Assembly (NCBI RefSeq): GCF_002019645.1
Contig: NZ_KV917374.1
Coordinates: 1,562,696-1,626,695 of the forward strand
Reading direction: 5' to 3'
Length of the DNA stretch: 64,000 bases
Origin: Litchfieldia alkalitelluris
GTDB taxonomy: Bacteria > Bacillota > Bacilli > Bacillales > Bacillaceae_L
Shown here: positions 1-10,914 of the stretch, one piece after another
How the letters are laid out: every line of letters starts with the position of its first letter
How positions within the stretch are numbered: position 1 is the stretch's first letter
The notes under the pieces: generated by a model
The model's input: only the letters and a program-made list of their open reading frames with translations
What the model was told of the DNA's origin: nothing
The model's database searches: none
Made by a program: the position numbers and the translations under genes

Positions 1-106
1 CATTCCGTTAGGTGTAATCACATACTTTAAGGGGGTGAAAATTCGTTTAAAGGTAAATTGTGTTTGGAAACAAAACTTATTTAAAAATGGAACAGGGGGA
101 AAGAGA

Positions 107-1447
107 ATGAAGAAAAACTTACTGGCAATACTGTTCGGATTAATGGCAGTGATGTTAATGGCTTGTGCTGGTGGCGGTGATGAAGAAGCTAGTGGAGACG
201 AAGCTACCGAATCAGAAGTAACAGGTGGAGATGTTGAAAACGCAACAGAATTAAAGTATTGGACATTTGTTGAGTTACACATGGAATTCTTTAAAGATGC
301 AGCAATTCGTTGGAATGAACAGAATCCTGATCGTCCAATTAAGTTAGTTGCTGAAACATTCCCGTACGATAACATGCATAATAACTTATTACTAGCGTTA
401 CAATCAGGAACTGGAGCACCTGATATTTCAGACATCGAAATTGGTCGCTTCCCTAACTATTTACAGGGTGTACCACAATTATTACCAATGAACGAATTTG
501 TTGAACCTGAAATTGATAACTTTATTAAATCACGTTTCGATATTTATGCTAAAGATGGCAATTATTATGGAATGCCTACACATGTTGGTGCATCTGTAAT
601 GTACTATAATAAGGAAATCATGGATGCTGCTGGTGTAGATATTGATTCTATTAAAACGTGGGATGACTATGTTGAAGCAGGTAAAAAAGTTGTAGAAAGT
701 ACAGATGCTGTTATGGCTGGTGTACCAACTGGTGACTATTTACCAGTATGGCAAATGATTAGCCAACGAGACTCTGATTGGTTCGATGCTGAAGGAAACT
801 TAACGTTAAATAATCAAGCAAATATTGATACACTTAAATTTTTACATGACATGATTTATGAGCACAAGGTAGCTGAAATTATGCCTGGTGGTGCACCACA
901 TGCTGAAGAATTTTACGCTTGGATGAATGAAGGCGCTGCTGCTTCCGTTGCAATGCCTATGTGGTATATGGGACGTTTCACAGATTACATGACAGATCTT
1001 AAAGGTAAAATGGTCGTACGTCCATTGCCTGCATGGGAAGAAGGCGGAAAGCGTTCAGCAGGTATGGGTGGTACAGGTACGGTTGTTACAAATCAAACAG
1101 AGCATCCGGAACTTGCTAAAGAATTCCTTGCTTTTGCGAAGCTTTCAAAAGAAGCAAATATCAAGCTTTGGAACGTTTTAGGCTTTGATCCTCCACGTTG
1201 GGATGTTTGGGAAGATCCAGCTGTTAGAGAAGATAACAAGTTCTATCAATTCTTTGGAACAGATATTTTTGATACATTATTAGAAATTAAAGACGAGATT
1301 AATGCAGTAAATATTACAGAATACACGCCAGATGTTGCAACAGAACTTAATACAAACACATTAATTAATGTCTTGAGAGAGAACAAACAAACACCTGAAG
1401 AAGCGTTAAACCAAGCGCAAAAGACGGTTGAAGCAAATATGAAATAA
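107..1447 (+). CDS. ABC sugar transporter substrate-binding lipoprotein (CUT1 type)
   Basis: Extracellular solute-binding protein of a carbohydrate ABC importer, about 446 residues. It has a lysine-start signal peptide and a lipobox ending in LMAC near residue 20, then a low-complexity Gly/Glu/Thr linker and a family-1 type binding fold. An upstream in-frame GTG at 35 is less likely: the ATG at 107 follows an AGGGGGA ribosome site at the right distance and opens directly into the signal peptide. The next gene is a GH51 arabinofuranosidase, so arabinose oligosaccharides are the probable ligand, as with araN upstream of abfA in B. subtilis. No permease lies downstream; any partners would be upstream of the window. 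The family is clear; the ligand is inferred. Confidence 0.85.
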   Translation: MKKNLLAILFGLMAVMLMACAGGGDEEASGDEATESEVTGGDVENATELKYWTFVELHMEFFKDAAIRWNEQNPDRPIKLVAETFPYDNMHNNLLLALQSGTGAPDISDIEIGRFPNYLQGVPQLLPMNEFVEPEIDNFIKSRFDIYAKDGNYYGMPTHVGASVMYYNKEIMDAAGVDIDSIKTWDDYVEAGKKVVESTDAVMAGVPTGDYLPVWQMISQRDSDWFDAEGNLTLNNQANIDTLKFLHDMIYEHKVAEIMPGGAPHAEEFYAWMNEGAAASVAMPMWYMGRFTDYMTDLKGKMVVRPLPAWEEGGKRSAGMGGTGTVVTNQTEHPELAKEFLAFAKLSKEANIKLWNVLGFDPPRWDVWEDPAVREDNKFYQFFGTDIFDTLLEIKDEINAVNITEYTPDVATELNTNTLINVLRENKQTPEEALNQAQKTVEANMK

Positions 1448-1472
1448 TCCAATTTTTGAAGATTTGAAATAT

Positions 1473-1515
1473 GGAAAAGGGTCTTGCTCTTTACTAAGGG
1501 TGATAACCCTTTTCC
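1473..1515 (+). terminator. Intergenic hairpin between binding protein and abfA
   Basis: A perfect 10-bp inverted repeat (GGAAAAGGGT / ACCCTTTTCC) with a loop of 23 bases lies between the two genes. It is not followed by a strong T run, so it may be a partial terminator or an mRNA-stabilising structure that keeps binding-protein mRNA more abundant than abfA mRNA. Confidence 0.5.
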
Positions 1516-1556
1516 TTGCAACTTTAAGCTTATTTTACTAAAGGGAGATGTTTTGA

Positions 1557-3059
<1,503 letters not shown>

Positions 3060-3064
3060 GAGTC

Positions 3065-3100
3065 AAAAAAAGAACCTCCATTTAATGGGGGTTCTTTTTT
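3065..3100 (+). terminator. Rho-independent terminator after abfA
   Basis: An AAAAGAACCTCCA / TGGGGGTTCTTTT stem with a five-base loop and a T run directly after the abfA stop. Confidence 0.85.
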
Positions 3101-3113
3101 GGGGGGGAGCAGG

Positions 3114-3230
3114 GGAGCGGGGGGACGGTTCTCATGCTTCCCGAGCAGAGAAAGGAAGCGCTAGAACCGTCCCAGCGCTCCCACTTCCCGAGCAGAGAAA
3201 GGAAGCGCCAGAACCGTCCCAGTGCTTCTC
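3114..3230. repeat. Cluster of three GGGACGGTTCT-type palindromic repeats
   Basis: One element in forward orientation (GGGGACGGTTCTCATGCTTC) is followed by two in reverse orientation (AGAACCGTCCC core), separated by a repeated CCGAGCAGAGAAAGGAAGCG stretch. It belongs to the dispersed family seen throughout the window. The open frame across it is an artefact of the repeat. Confidence 0.85.
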
Positions 3231-3302
3231 CGTATTAAGTATAGTGAAGTTGAAGACACTAAAAGTGGTAACTAAATTTGGGTGAAAGGAGTGAGTGATT
3301 TC

Positions 3303-4412
3303 TTGAGTTTTGTTCGATTTGTAGTAATCATCTATCTGATTTTGGGATTGGCAAAGCCAGTCTATGCAGAAGGAGAAACAAATTCTTTAGATTCTTTCCT
3401 ATCAACGCTTTTTTCGGAAAGAACGAGTAACCTCCTAACTCTCAATCCGGGAAGGTTAGATTCGTTTTACAACCGCCAAGTTACTTCAAGCGATAGAGCT
3501 TATAAGCAAGAGGTCCAAAGAAGTATATACCTTAATAGTTTTGCTCAGAATCGAGAAATTCAGGTAGTGGATACTGATAGTCATATTTATATTTTAGACA
3601 AAAAGGAATTTGGAAACAAAGTGAAAGTTCGACTTAAACATGATTCAACTATTCAGTATATTTACGAAAACCAGCACATTCCATATGATGTTGAAGAATT
3701 TAAGCTAGGGACCTTTCATAATATCGTTTTAGAAAAAAGGGATGAAAAGTGGGTTGTTGTTAGTGATTATTTTGCTGATCCAATTGCAGATCAACCTGGA
3801 TTGATTCCAAAGGTTACTTCTAATGAGTATCTGCTCATCTCAAAAAACATACGAGATAAAGCTGTCTCAACTAAGATAGGAGAAGGAACAAAATATAATA
3901 GAGAAAAAGCTGTGAAGTACGCAAATAAATATGCGGGTTTTTCAAAAGCAAATAGCTTTAATAATAAGTACATCGATTTTACATATTTGGGTGGAGATTG
4001 CACAAGCTTCGCTTCACAGGTCTTGGCAGATCAAGATGAAGGCGGGGGTTTGCCTATGACCGATGATTGGTACTACCGGCATGGGGGATATACGAAATCT
4101 TGGGCTCATACAGATTCTTTTATGCGATTTTTAGAAAAAAGTGGATATAGTGAATTTATAAAGGCTGGTCTTTTTAGCGAAGTGACAGAACCAACCACTG
4201 AATTCCCTGCTGGAGCAATTAAGGAACTTCAACCAGGAGATTTAATTGGATATGAAGAAAAAAATGACATTGTTCACTTTTCAATAGTGGTTGCCAAGGA
4301 TAGTAAAGGAAACCCATTAGTCAATTCACATACCGCTAATCGTTATCACGCCCCATGGGATTTAGGTTGGGATCGTTATACCAGATTTTGGCTTGTTTAC
4401 ATGAAAGATTAA
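3303..4412 (+). CDS. Exported protein with amidase-type (Amidase_6) domain
   Basis: About 369 residues. A hydrophobic N-terminus ending near PVYAEG looks like a signal peptide, followed by about 190 residues without a recognised domain. The C-terminal 150 residues resemble the putative amidase domain PF12671: a GGDCTSFASQ motif supplies the candidate catalytic cysteine, with HFSIV, NSHTANRY and FWLVY further on. Such proteins are thought to act on cell-wall peptide or amide bonds; the substrate is unknown. AAAGGAG at 3285-3291 favours TTG 3303 as start; GTG 3282 is in frame but has no ribosome site. It converges with the phosphatase gene through a shared terminator. Confidence 0.75.
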   Translation: MSFVRFVVIIYLILGLAKPVYAEGETNSLDSFLSTLFSERTSNLLTLNPGRLDSFYNRQVTSSDRAYKQEVQRSIYLNSFAQNREIQVVDTDSHIYILDKKEFGNKVKVRLKHDSTIQYIYENQHIPYDVEEFKLGTFHNIVLEKRDEKWVVVSDYFADPIADQPGLIPKVTSNEYLLISKNIRDKAVSTKIGEGTKYNREKAVKYANKYAGFSKANSFNNKYIDFTYLGGDCTSFASQVLADQDEGGGLPMTDDWYYRHGGYTKSWAHTDSFMRFLEKSGYSEFIKAGLFSEVTEPTTEFPAGAIKELQPGDLIGYEEKNDIVHFSIVVAKDSKGNPLVNSHTANRYHAPWDLGWDRYTRFWLVYMKD

Positions 4413-4415
4413 CTT

Positions 4416-4454
4416 AAAAGAGGTTATCTCAATAATTCCTGAGATAACCTCTTT
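4416..4454. terminator. Bidirectional terminator
   Basis: A 15-bp perfect stem (AAAGAGGTTATCTCA and its complement) with an eight-base loop lies between two convergent genes. The A-rich left side and T-rich right side suit both directions. Confidence 0.85.
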
Positions 4455-4458
4455 CATC

Positions 4459-5778
4459 TTATTTTGTTGGTGTGAAGTGAATGTTAAGGGCCTCAGCAAT
4501 TTTACTTGGGAAAGCTGTATTTTCATATAACCCTCGAAATAAATCAGAGCCTGGTCCATATGCATAAACCTGAACATCTACCCCTGTATGCTGAAGGCTT
4601 GTCCAACCTACCAATGCGTTTTTGGATACAATTTGATTGATGGCAATATCCATTCTAGTCGCTCCAGAGATTGTAGTTACTTCCTCAGATGTTAAATCAA
4701 TACCTGTATATTCTTTAACGACCTCAGCAATGTTTGTTTTTTCGGCATTAATTTGTCTTGCCATATACTGGCCTGTTGCAGTTACATTATGAAGAAATTC
4801 AACATTTGCATCGTACACATCATAGCCACCAACAGACATTCCGCCAGTATCATGATCGCCAGCAATAACAACAAGTGTGTTTTTATCAGTTTGGGCAAAA
4901 TTTAATGCTTCCGTTACTGCATCTTCAAATGCTTTCGTATCATTCATCGCCCATGCAGCATCATGGCCATGTCCTGCCCAGTCAATTTGGCTCCCTTCGA
5001 CCATTAAAAAGAATCCATCTTTATCTTGATTTAGTACTTCAATTGCTTTTGTTGTCATTTCAGCTAAGCTAGGTTGATTGGTTGTTTCACGATCAAGCTC
5101 AGGTGCCAAACTTGATTCTGCAAACAGACCAAGTAACTTCGTTGTGTTATTTACGGCACTTAAACTATCTCGATCCGTAACATATTCATACCCTTTAGCT
5201 TGAGCATCACTAATTAAGGTATCAGGGAAAAACTGTTTTCCTCCTCCTAAGAGGACATCAACTCCGGTTTCAAAGTACTGTGGTGCAATATCACTTTCCG
5301 CTGCTCTAGAAGCAACATGTGAAGCAAAAACAGCTGGTGTGGCATGGGTGATTGTTGAAGTTGCTACTAAGCCTGTTGATTTTCCATGCTCTTCTGCTGC
5401 TTCTAGAATGGTTTTAACAGGTGTACCATCTGGAGCAGTACTAATCATTCCATTATTCGTTTTTACACCTGTAGCCATTGCAGTCCCTGCTGCTGCTGAA
5501 TCAGTCACTTCTGTATTTGCAGAATATGTACGATGCATTCCAACCAAGTAAGGATCCATCATCGACATGTCACCTTTAAACCATCTGTAATTCGTAGCAT
5601 AAGAAGAAGAGAATCCGTCGGGAATTAAAAAGATGACATTCTTGGCTACACCTTGAGCCATTTGGTTTGATTTGTCTTTTGCAAAAGTAATAGGTTGCTG
5701 TGTTGCAAAAATGGACCCCACTAGTATGATTTGAAGTAATACAAAGGTCATCCACTTTCTCAATGATTTCGTTGTCAT
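4459..5778 (-). CDS. Secreted alkaline phosphatase
   Basis: Releases phosphate from organic phosphomonoesters outside the membrane. About 439 residues with an N-terminal signal peptide. The phosphorylated serine lies in DSAAAGTAMATG, and metal-binding motifs appear as IPDG near the N-terminus, EGSQIDWAGHGHD and AGDHDTGG, matching the PhoA family. ATG 5778 follows AGGAGTG; an upstream ATG at 5814 lacks a ribosome site. It is the only gene in its transcript. Such genes are usually PhoP-controlled, but I could not see a convincing pair of Pho boxes upstream. Closest relatives are the B. subtilis phoA/phoB products; which one cannot be told from sequence alone. Confidence 0.9.
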   Translation of the reverse strand: MTTKSLRKWMTFVLLQIILVGSIFATQQPITFAKDKSNQMAQGVAKNVIFLIPDGFSSSYATNYRWFKGDMSMMDPYLVGMHRTYSANTEVTDSAAAGTAMATGVKTNNGMISTAPDGTPVKTILEAAEEHGKSTGLVATSTITHATPAVFASHVASRAAESDIAPQYFETGVDVLLGGGKQFFPDTLISDAQAKGYEYVTDRDSLSAVNNTTKLLGLFAESSLAPELDRETTNQPSLAEMTTKAIEVLNQDKDGFFLMVEGSQIDWAGHGHDAAWAMNDTKAFEDAVTEALNFAQTDKNTLVVIAGDHDTGGMSVGGYDVYDANVEFLHNVTATGQYMARQINAEKTNIAEVVKEYTGIDLTSEEVTTISGATRMDIAINQIVSKNALVGWTSLQHTGVDVQVYAYGPGSDLFRGLYENTAFPSKIAEALNIHFTPTK

Positions 5779-5855
5779 GTTATCACTCCTATTTGTTTGA
5801 TTATGGTTCAACAAATAGTATCTTCCAATAAAAATTATTTATTTTTACAAAAAAA

Positions 5856-5962
5856 GGAAGCGTGGGGACGGTTCTAGTGCTTCCGTCTAGTAAAAAGAAG
5901 CCTGATAACCGTCCTTATGATTCCGTTTAGAAAAAATAGAAGTGCGAGAACGGTCCCAGGAG
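5856..5962. repeat. Three dispersed palindromic repeats upstream of the phosphatase
   Basis: One forward element (GGGGACGGTTCTAGTGCTTC) and two degenerate reverse elements (ATAACCGTCC and AGAACGGTCCC cores). The rest of the gene-free stretch 5779-6250 is AT-rich and shows no gene. Confidence 0.75.
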
Positions 5963-6250
5963 GGTGTACAATTATAATACGAACAAATCAGTCTGAAAAT
6001 CGTTCACTTCGTTAAACAACATCACATCATCTTCAATTAAAAAATGCTAAAACACAGTCAACAACACTACACTTATACCATAATATTTACCTAAATTGTA
6101 TATGAAAACCAATGAATGACTAGAAGAAAGTTATTGGCTAAAACAACGATTTTCTTTTCTTAATATAGCAAAATAATCCATATAAAATGATATGGAAATC
6201 CATGGTTAATTGTAAGAATTTACACTACTCTATACATACGGCTAAAAAAA

Positions 6251-6279
6251 GGAAGCACGAGAACCGTCCCAATGCTTCC
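6251..6279 (-). repeat. Single 29-bp palindromic repeat before the exporter gene
   Basis: A complete element: GGAAGC and GCTTCC ends enclosing AGAACCGTCCC. It ends two bases before the AAGGAGG ribosome site of the next gene. Confidence 0.85.
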
Positions 6280-6293
6280 GAAGGAGGGTTTGT

Positions 6294-8126
6294 TTGGGTA
6301 GAGCAGCTAAAAAGAAAAACAGGAATGGTCAACATGCTTCTTTGTTTCAACAACATTTGTTTCAGTATAGATGGGGATATTTACTCGGGACGACATTATT
6401 GTCTATCTCCTTGATTCTTCAGTTAGTGATTCCAAAATTATTAGAGCTTTTTACAGATGGTCTTCAAGATTTATCGATTTCGACATCTATGATTTGGGAA
6501 TTAGCGATATGGATGACGGTTGTAGGAGTCGGCATTTTTATCTTTCGTTCAACAGGACGTATTTATATTTTCAGACTATCGAGATTGCTAGAAAAAAACA
6601 TGCGTGAACGATTATTTGCACATTGGGAAACGCTACCTGCGGAGTATTATGAACGCCAGCGTACAGGTAATCTTATGGCACATGCAGTTAATGATGTAAA
6701 TCTTCTCCGGCAAGTTGGGATGCAAGGTGTCTTTCAAACGGTTGAATCGGTCGTACTAATCTCGATTACAGTGCTCATGATGGCAGGAACAATCGATGCA
6801 TTTTTGACGTTGTTTGTAATGATACCACTACCTGCCTTAACGTATCTCGCTTATAAGTTCAGAATTAAAATTAGATCACATTCCAATAAGGTCCAAGAAG
6901 CAATTGGAACGTTAACAAGTAGGGTACAAGAGTTTTGTTCAGGCATACGTATTATCAAAACCTATGTCCAAGAAAAAGAAGAAATGAACAAGTTTACAGA
7001 TGACAATCAGCATAATGTTGAGGCGAATAAGAAGTTAATTCAGTCAAACTCTCTTTTCAGTTCTTTAAGTCAAGGAATTGTCGGACTTAGTTACCTTATC
7101 TCAATTGTTTTAGGATCAATTCTAGTGATGAAGGGGTCAATCACTTTAGGCGAATTCGTTGCTTTTAATACATATCTCTCCCTTTTAGTGGGTCCCATTG
7201 AAAACCTGGGGAAGGTGATTAATCTCTTACAGCAAGGGAAAGCAGCGGATATTCGTCTATACGAAGTGCTTACAACAGAGCCAACGATAAAAGACGAAGA
7301 GGGAGTGATCCCGATTTCACGGATTCAAGGTGAAATCACTATAAAAAATCTTTCATTTAAGTATCCTTCAAGTGATGAAGAGGTATTAAAAAATATCAAT
7401 CTATCGATTCCTACAGGTTCAAGCTTAGCCATCGTTGGAAAAATCGGTAGTGGAAAATCGACACTCGTGAATTTGTTGTTAAGAGTTTATAATCCTCCAA
7501 GAGAATCAATCTTTATTGATTCTGTTGACATTCGAGACATCCCATTAAAAACATTGAGAACCAATGTGGGGTATGTACCGCAAGAAAATTTCCTTTTCTC
7601 AACGACGATTAAGAATAATATCGGTTTTGATCCAAAGCCTTATCAAGATAACCAAGTACATCGAGCGGCCAAACAAGCTCATGTTTACCATGACATTTCA
7701 GAACTCACACATCAGTTTGAAACGAAACTCGGAGAACGTGGTTTATCATTATCCGGAGGGCAAAGGCAAAGGGTAAGCATTGCTCGTGCCATGATTAAAA
7801 AGTCACCAATCATGATTTTTGATGATAGTCTGTCTGCTGTTGATTCAAAAACAGAAAAGACGATCCTTGAAGCTCTGAATGAAGAGATGAAGGGTAGAAC
7901 GACGATTATTATTAGTCACCGAATTTCAACGATTCAAGATTGTGATCATATCATCGTTCTTGAAAAGGGACAGATTGTTGAACAAGGCAATCATCAAACG
8001 CTCATCAAGAAGGATGGCATATATAAGAAGATGCATATCCAGCAAACTACTGGTCTTGATATGAATGTAAGTACTCCTTCCAAACAAAATGAGAGAATCA
8101 TAAAAATAAAGAGGAAGAGGGGATAA
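6294..8126 (+). CDS. bmrC: Heterodimeric ABC multidrug exporter subunit, BmrC/YheI-like
   Basis: Half-transporter of 610 residues with six membrane segments followed by a nucleotide-binding domain. The Walker A is GKIGSGKST, the signature LSGGQRQRVS, and the H-loop ISHR. The Walker B reads IMIFDDSLSAVD: the catalytic glutamate is replaced by aspartate, which marks the degenerate partner of asymmetric exporters. The canonical signature here would complete the competent ATP site with the neighbour. The TTG 6294 start is seven bases after AAGGAGG. It is co-transcribed with the next gene, in the same order as B. subtilis bmrC-bmrD. The likely role is drug or toxic-compound efflux. Confidence 0.85.
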   Translation: MGRAAKKKNRNGQHASLFQQHLFQYRWGYLLGTTLLSISLILQLVIPKLLELFTDGLQDLSISTSMIWELAIWMTVVGVGIFIFRSTGRIYIFRLSRLLEKNMRERLFAHWETLPAEYYERQRTGNLMAHAVNDVNLLRQVGMQGVFQTVESVVLISITVLMMAGTIDAFLTLFVMIPLPALTYLAYKFRIKIRSHSNKVQEAIGTLTSRVQEFCSGIRIIKTYVQEKEEMNKFTDDNQHNVEANKKLIQSNSLFSSLSQGIVGLSYLISIVLGSILVMKGSITLGEFVAFNTYLSLLVGPIENLGKVINLLQQGKAADIRLYEVLTTEPTIKDEEGVIPISRIQGEITIKNLSFKYPSSDEEVLKNINLSIPTGSSLAIVGKIGSGKSTLVNLLLRVYNPPRESIFIDSVDIRDIPLKTLRTNVGYVPQENFLFSTTIKNNIGFDPKPYQDNQVHRAAKQAHVYHDISELTHQFETKLGERGLSLSGGQRQRVSIARAMIKKSPIMIFDDSLSAVDSKTEKTILEALNEEMKGRTTIIISHRISTIQDCDHIIVLEKGQIVEQGNHQTLIKKDGIYKKMHIQQTTGLDMNVSTPSKQNERIIKIKRKRG

Positions 8127-8182
8127 GTATTAGTAGCAAGCAACCAGAAAACCAATATAAAAATATCAATGATGGCCAATTA

Positions 8183-10231
8183 ATGAAAAAGATGCTGTTG
8201 TTTGCAAAGCCTTACTGGAAAACAATCTTATTTTCATTTTTGTTAACAGGCTTTATCGTCATTGCCAGCTTAGCACAGCCATATTTAATTAAAATTGCGA
8301 TTGACTCACACATCAATGGATTGTACTCGCCGATGGTTGTGCTCGAGGAGGAGAGAAGTCAGCAGGTTAGCATGAAGCAAACAGCCACTCTCGATGGCCA
8401 GGTGTATTATCGAGTTGACGGTGAAGATGCCATTTCAACAGAACTGGAGTCAGAGATTGAAAAGTCAGCGATTGTTTCTATAAAAGGAACTCATTATCTC
8501 ATCCATGGATGGAATGAGGGTTTATCAAAGGTAGAGGATTATCAACTGGCAGCTAGTGGTAAGAGTATTACACTCGATGGTGCAGCATATCCTGTACAAA
8601 TGCTAACGGCAGATCAAGTTGATCTGTTCCGGTCAGCCGATTACACCGGTTTGATTATATTAGGAGCTGTCTATTTTCTATTAATTGTAGGCTCTGGTAT
8701 TTTGTCATACTATCAAAACAATAGTCTTCAATATACAGGACAGTCGGTTATCTATGATATTCGCCAAAAGATGATGAAGCATTTGTCTAACATGCAGATG
8801 GACTTTTATGGGAAAAATCCAATTGGAAGATTAGTCACAAGGATTACCCATGACGTCGAAGCGTTGAACCAGCTTTATTCACAAGTAATCGTTAACTTAA
8901 TAAAAGAAGTTTTAATGCTTGTGGGGATTGTTATCATCATGCTGCAAATGAGTGTTAAATTAACACTTGTCAGTTTTATCGTTATTCCAGTGATAGTCGT
9001 CATTACGTTTTATTTTAAAAAAGTCATTCGAAATGCACAGCGCTATGTTCGTCTAATTTTATCAAGACTTAATACGAACTTAGCGGAAAACCTTTCGGGG
9101 ATGAAGGTAATTCAAATTTTTGCACGTGAAAAGAAGCAGTTAGAAGATTTTCAAAAGCTAAATGATGAGCATTACCGAGCGGGGATGCGTCAGACTGTGT
9201 TAAACTCGATTTTTAATCCGTCAATTGGCTTGTTTGGTAATATTTCGTTAGCCTTGATTGTATGGTACGGGGGAAGACATGTCTTAGATGGGGCAGTTAC
9301 CTTTGGTGTCGTGTATGCTTTTACAAGCTATGTAAGACAGTTTTTCGAACCATTGCGCGGTTTAGCTGATCGCTTTAATCAAATTCAAGCATCTTTAGCA
9401 TCTGCTGAACGAATTTTTGATACGTTAGAAGAAAAGCCAACGATTATCAATTCTTCAAACCCACAGCAATTGCCTGAAAGGGTACGAGGAAAAGTGGACT
9501 TTAATCATGTGTGGTTTGCTTATCAAGATGAAGAATGGGTGTTAAAGGATGTGCATTTTAATATCAAGCCGGGAGAGACAATTGGAATTGTTGGAGCGAC
9601 AGGAGCTGGGAAAAGTTCAATCATTCAACTGATTAACCGTTTTTACGATATTCAAAAGGGAGAAATCCGAATTGATGATGTGAATATCAAAGATGTTACA
9701 ATGGAAGATTTAAGAAAGCATATTGGAATTATTCAGCAAGATAGCTTTGTGTTTTCAGGGACTGTGTATGATAATATTCGTTTAAACAATACGTATATAA
9801 CAAACGAAGAGATCATCCATGCAGCAAAATCGGTCAACATTGATGAGTTCTTCCGTGCGCTACCAAATGGATATGAAACAATACTAGGGGAAGACGGGGT
9901 TGTGTTGTCAACTGGTCAAAAGCAGTTGCTGTCATTTTTGCGAGCAATTTTAGCGGGTCCAAATGTTTTGATTTTGGATGAAGCAACAGCCAATATTGAT
10001 ACAGAAACAGAGATGGTTGTTCAAGATACGTTGAAGAAAGTATCTGAAAATCGGACCACTATTATCATTGCGCATCGCCTGGCCACGATTCAACATGCAG
10101 ATAAGATTATTGTACTAGATAAAGGCCAAATTATTGAGGTCGGAAATCATCCAACATTGCTTGCGAAAAGAGGCGCTTATTATCGCCTGTGTCATAATCA
10201 AAATAAACAAAAACGTGCTGTACGGGTGTAA
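8183..10231 (+). CDS. bmrD: Heterodimeric ABC multidrug exporter subunit, BmrD/YheH-like
   Basis: Partner half-transporter, 682 residues from ATG 8183. It has the BmrD-type insertion of roughly 100 residues between the first two membrane segments, predicted outside. The nucleotide-binding domain has Walker A GATGAGKSS, a degenerate signature LSTGQKQLLS and canonical Walker B VLILDEATA with the catalytic glutamate, the exact complement of its neighbour. ATG 8183 has no ribosome site. An ATT at 8129, 18 codons upstream in frame, follows GGAAGAGGGGA by about six bases, so the true start may be there. It is separated by two bases (ATT) or 56 bases (ATG) from the upstream gene. Confidence 0.85.
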   Translation: MKKMLLFAKPYWKTILFSFLLTGFIVIASLAQPYLIKIAIDSHINGLYSPMVVLEEERSQQVSMKQTATLDGQVYYRVDGEDAISTELESEIEKSAIVSIKGTHYLIHGWNEGLSKVEDYQLAASGKSITLDGAAYPVQMLTADQVDLFRSADYTGLIILGAVYFLLIVGSGILSYYQNNSLQYTGQSVIYDIRQKMMKHLSNMQMDFYGKNPIGRLVTRITHDVEALNQLYSQVIVNLIKEVLMLVGIVIIMLQMSVKLTLVSFIVIPVIVVITFYFKKVIRNAQRYVRLILSRLNTNLAENLSGMKVIQIFAREKKQLEDFQKLNDEHYRAGMRQTVLNSIFNPSIGLFGNISLALIVWYGGRHVLDGAVTFGVVYAFTSYVRQFFEPLRGLADRFNQIQASLASAERIFDTLEEKPTIINSSNPQQLPERVRGKVDFNHVWFAYQDEEWVLKDVHFNIKPGETIGIVGATGAGKSSIIQLINRFYDIQKGEIRIDDVNIKDVTMEDLRKHIGIIQQDSFVFSGTVYDNIRLNNTYITNEEIIHAAKSVNIDEFFRALPNGYETILGEDGVVLSTGQKQLLSFLRAILAGPNVLILDEATANIDTETEMVVQDTLKKVSENRTTIIIAHRLATIQHADKIIVLDKGQIIEVGNHPTLLAKRGAYYRLCHNQNKQKRAVRV

Positions 10232-10914
10232 GCTTGAGAGAATCTATAATGGACAACAGGAAGTTTGGGGATTTAATATGGCACGACTATTGGATTATGA
10301 CTAGTTGTGTCTTTTTTCTATTCATAATGAACTACTACAAGGTGTGCGCTTAACCATTCTTCATAAAGTGACGTATAAATAGTTCTTTAGAAGTGGAAAT
10401 CCAAAATAGGGTGAATTGAACAAAAAAGTGTTAAATCCCAAAACACCTGTATTACCGATGCATTTCTAGGTGCAAAAAAGTACAATAGACGGTCTAAATT
10501 GATAATGCTACCATTTTAAATAGGTTGACCAATATAAAACTAAAGCGAGCTATTAGACTTAATCTCATTTTTCCTATAGGAATAAATACATATGTTTTTG
10601 TATCCGTTCCCAAAAGTTGCAATACTCTAAATCTTCAGTGGGAAATTGTTTTTAGTGTTCAGTTCGATAACAGAAGTATTTAATTGGTCATCTTAATTTT
10701 AAGACTAGCTAGGGGGGATAGGGTTAATAAAATTTAGTAAGACAAGCTAAGCTTTTTGTTGAACAGATGATTTATTTTCTTACCGCGTGAGAAGCTTGAA
10801 ATGTGTATTTCTACTATTTAACTAGAGAAATAGAAAAGTAGTGTCTTTCAAGGTGAGATCTTCAACTAGATAAACATCCTTCCTTGGTAAAATGCAGAAG
10901 GAGTGAATTGGAAA
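10232..10914. other. Long gene-free region before the PL11 gene
   Basis: About 680 AT-rich bases with no convincing gene, terminator or recognised riboswitch. It presumably carries the promoter and control sites of the downstream lyase gene. I saw no good match to a cre site. Confidence 0.5.

Noticed and set aside
3085-3285. 66-codon open frame after abfA
   Set aside because: Consists of the terminator and three palindromic repeats; the peptide is repeat-derived.
5779-5850. Pho box upstream of the alkaline phosphatase
   Set aside because: No pair of TTAACA-like direct repeats with the expected spacing could be identified by eye.
10234-10353. 39-codon hydrophobic open frame after the exporter genes
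   Set aside because: No convincing ribosome site and no recognisable family; probably chance in AT-rich DNA.
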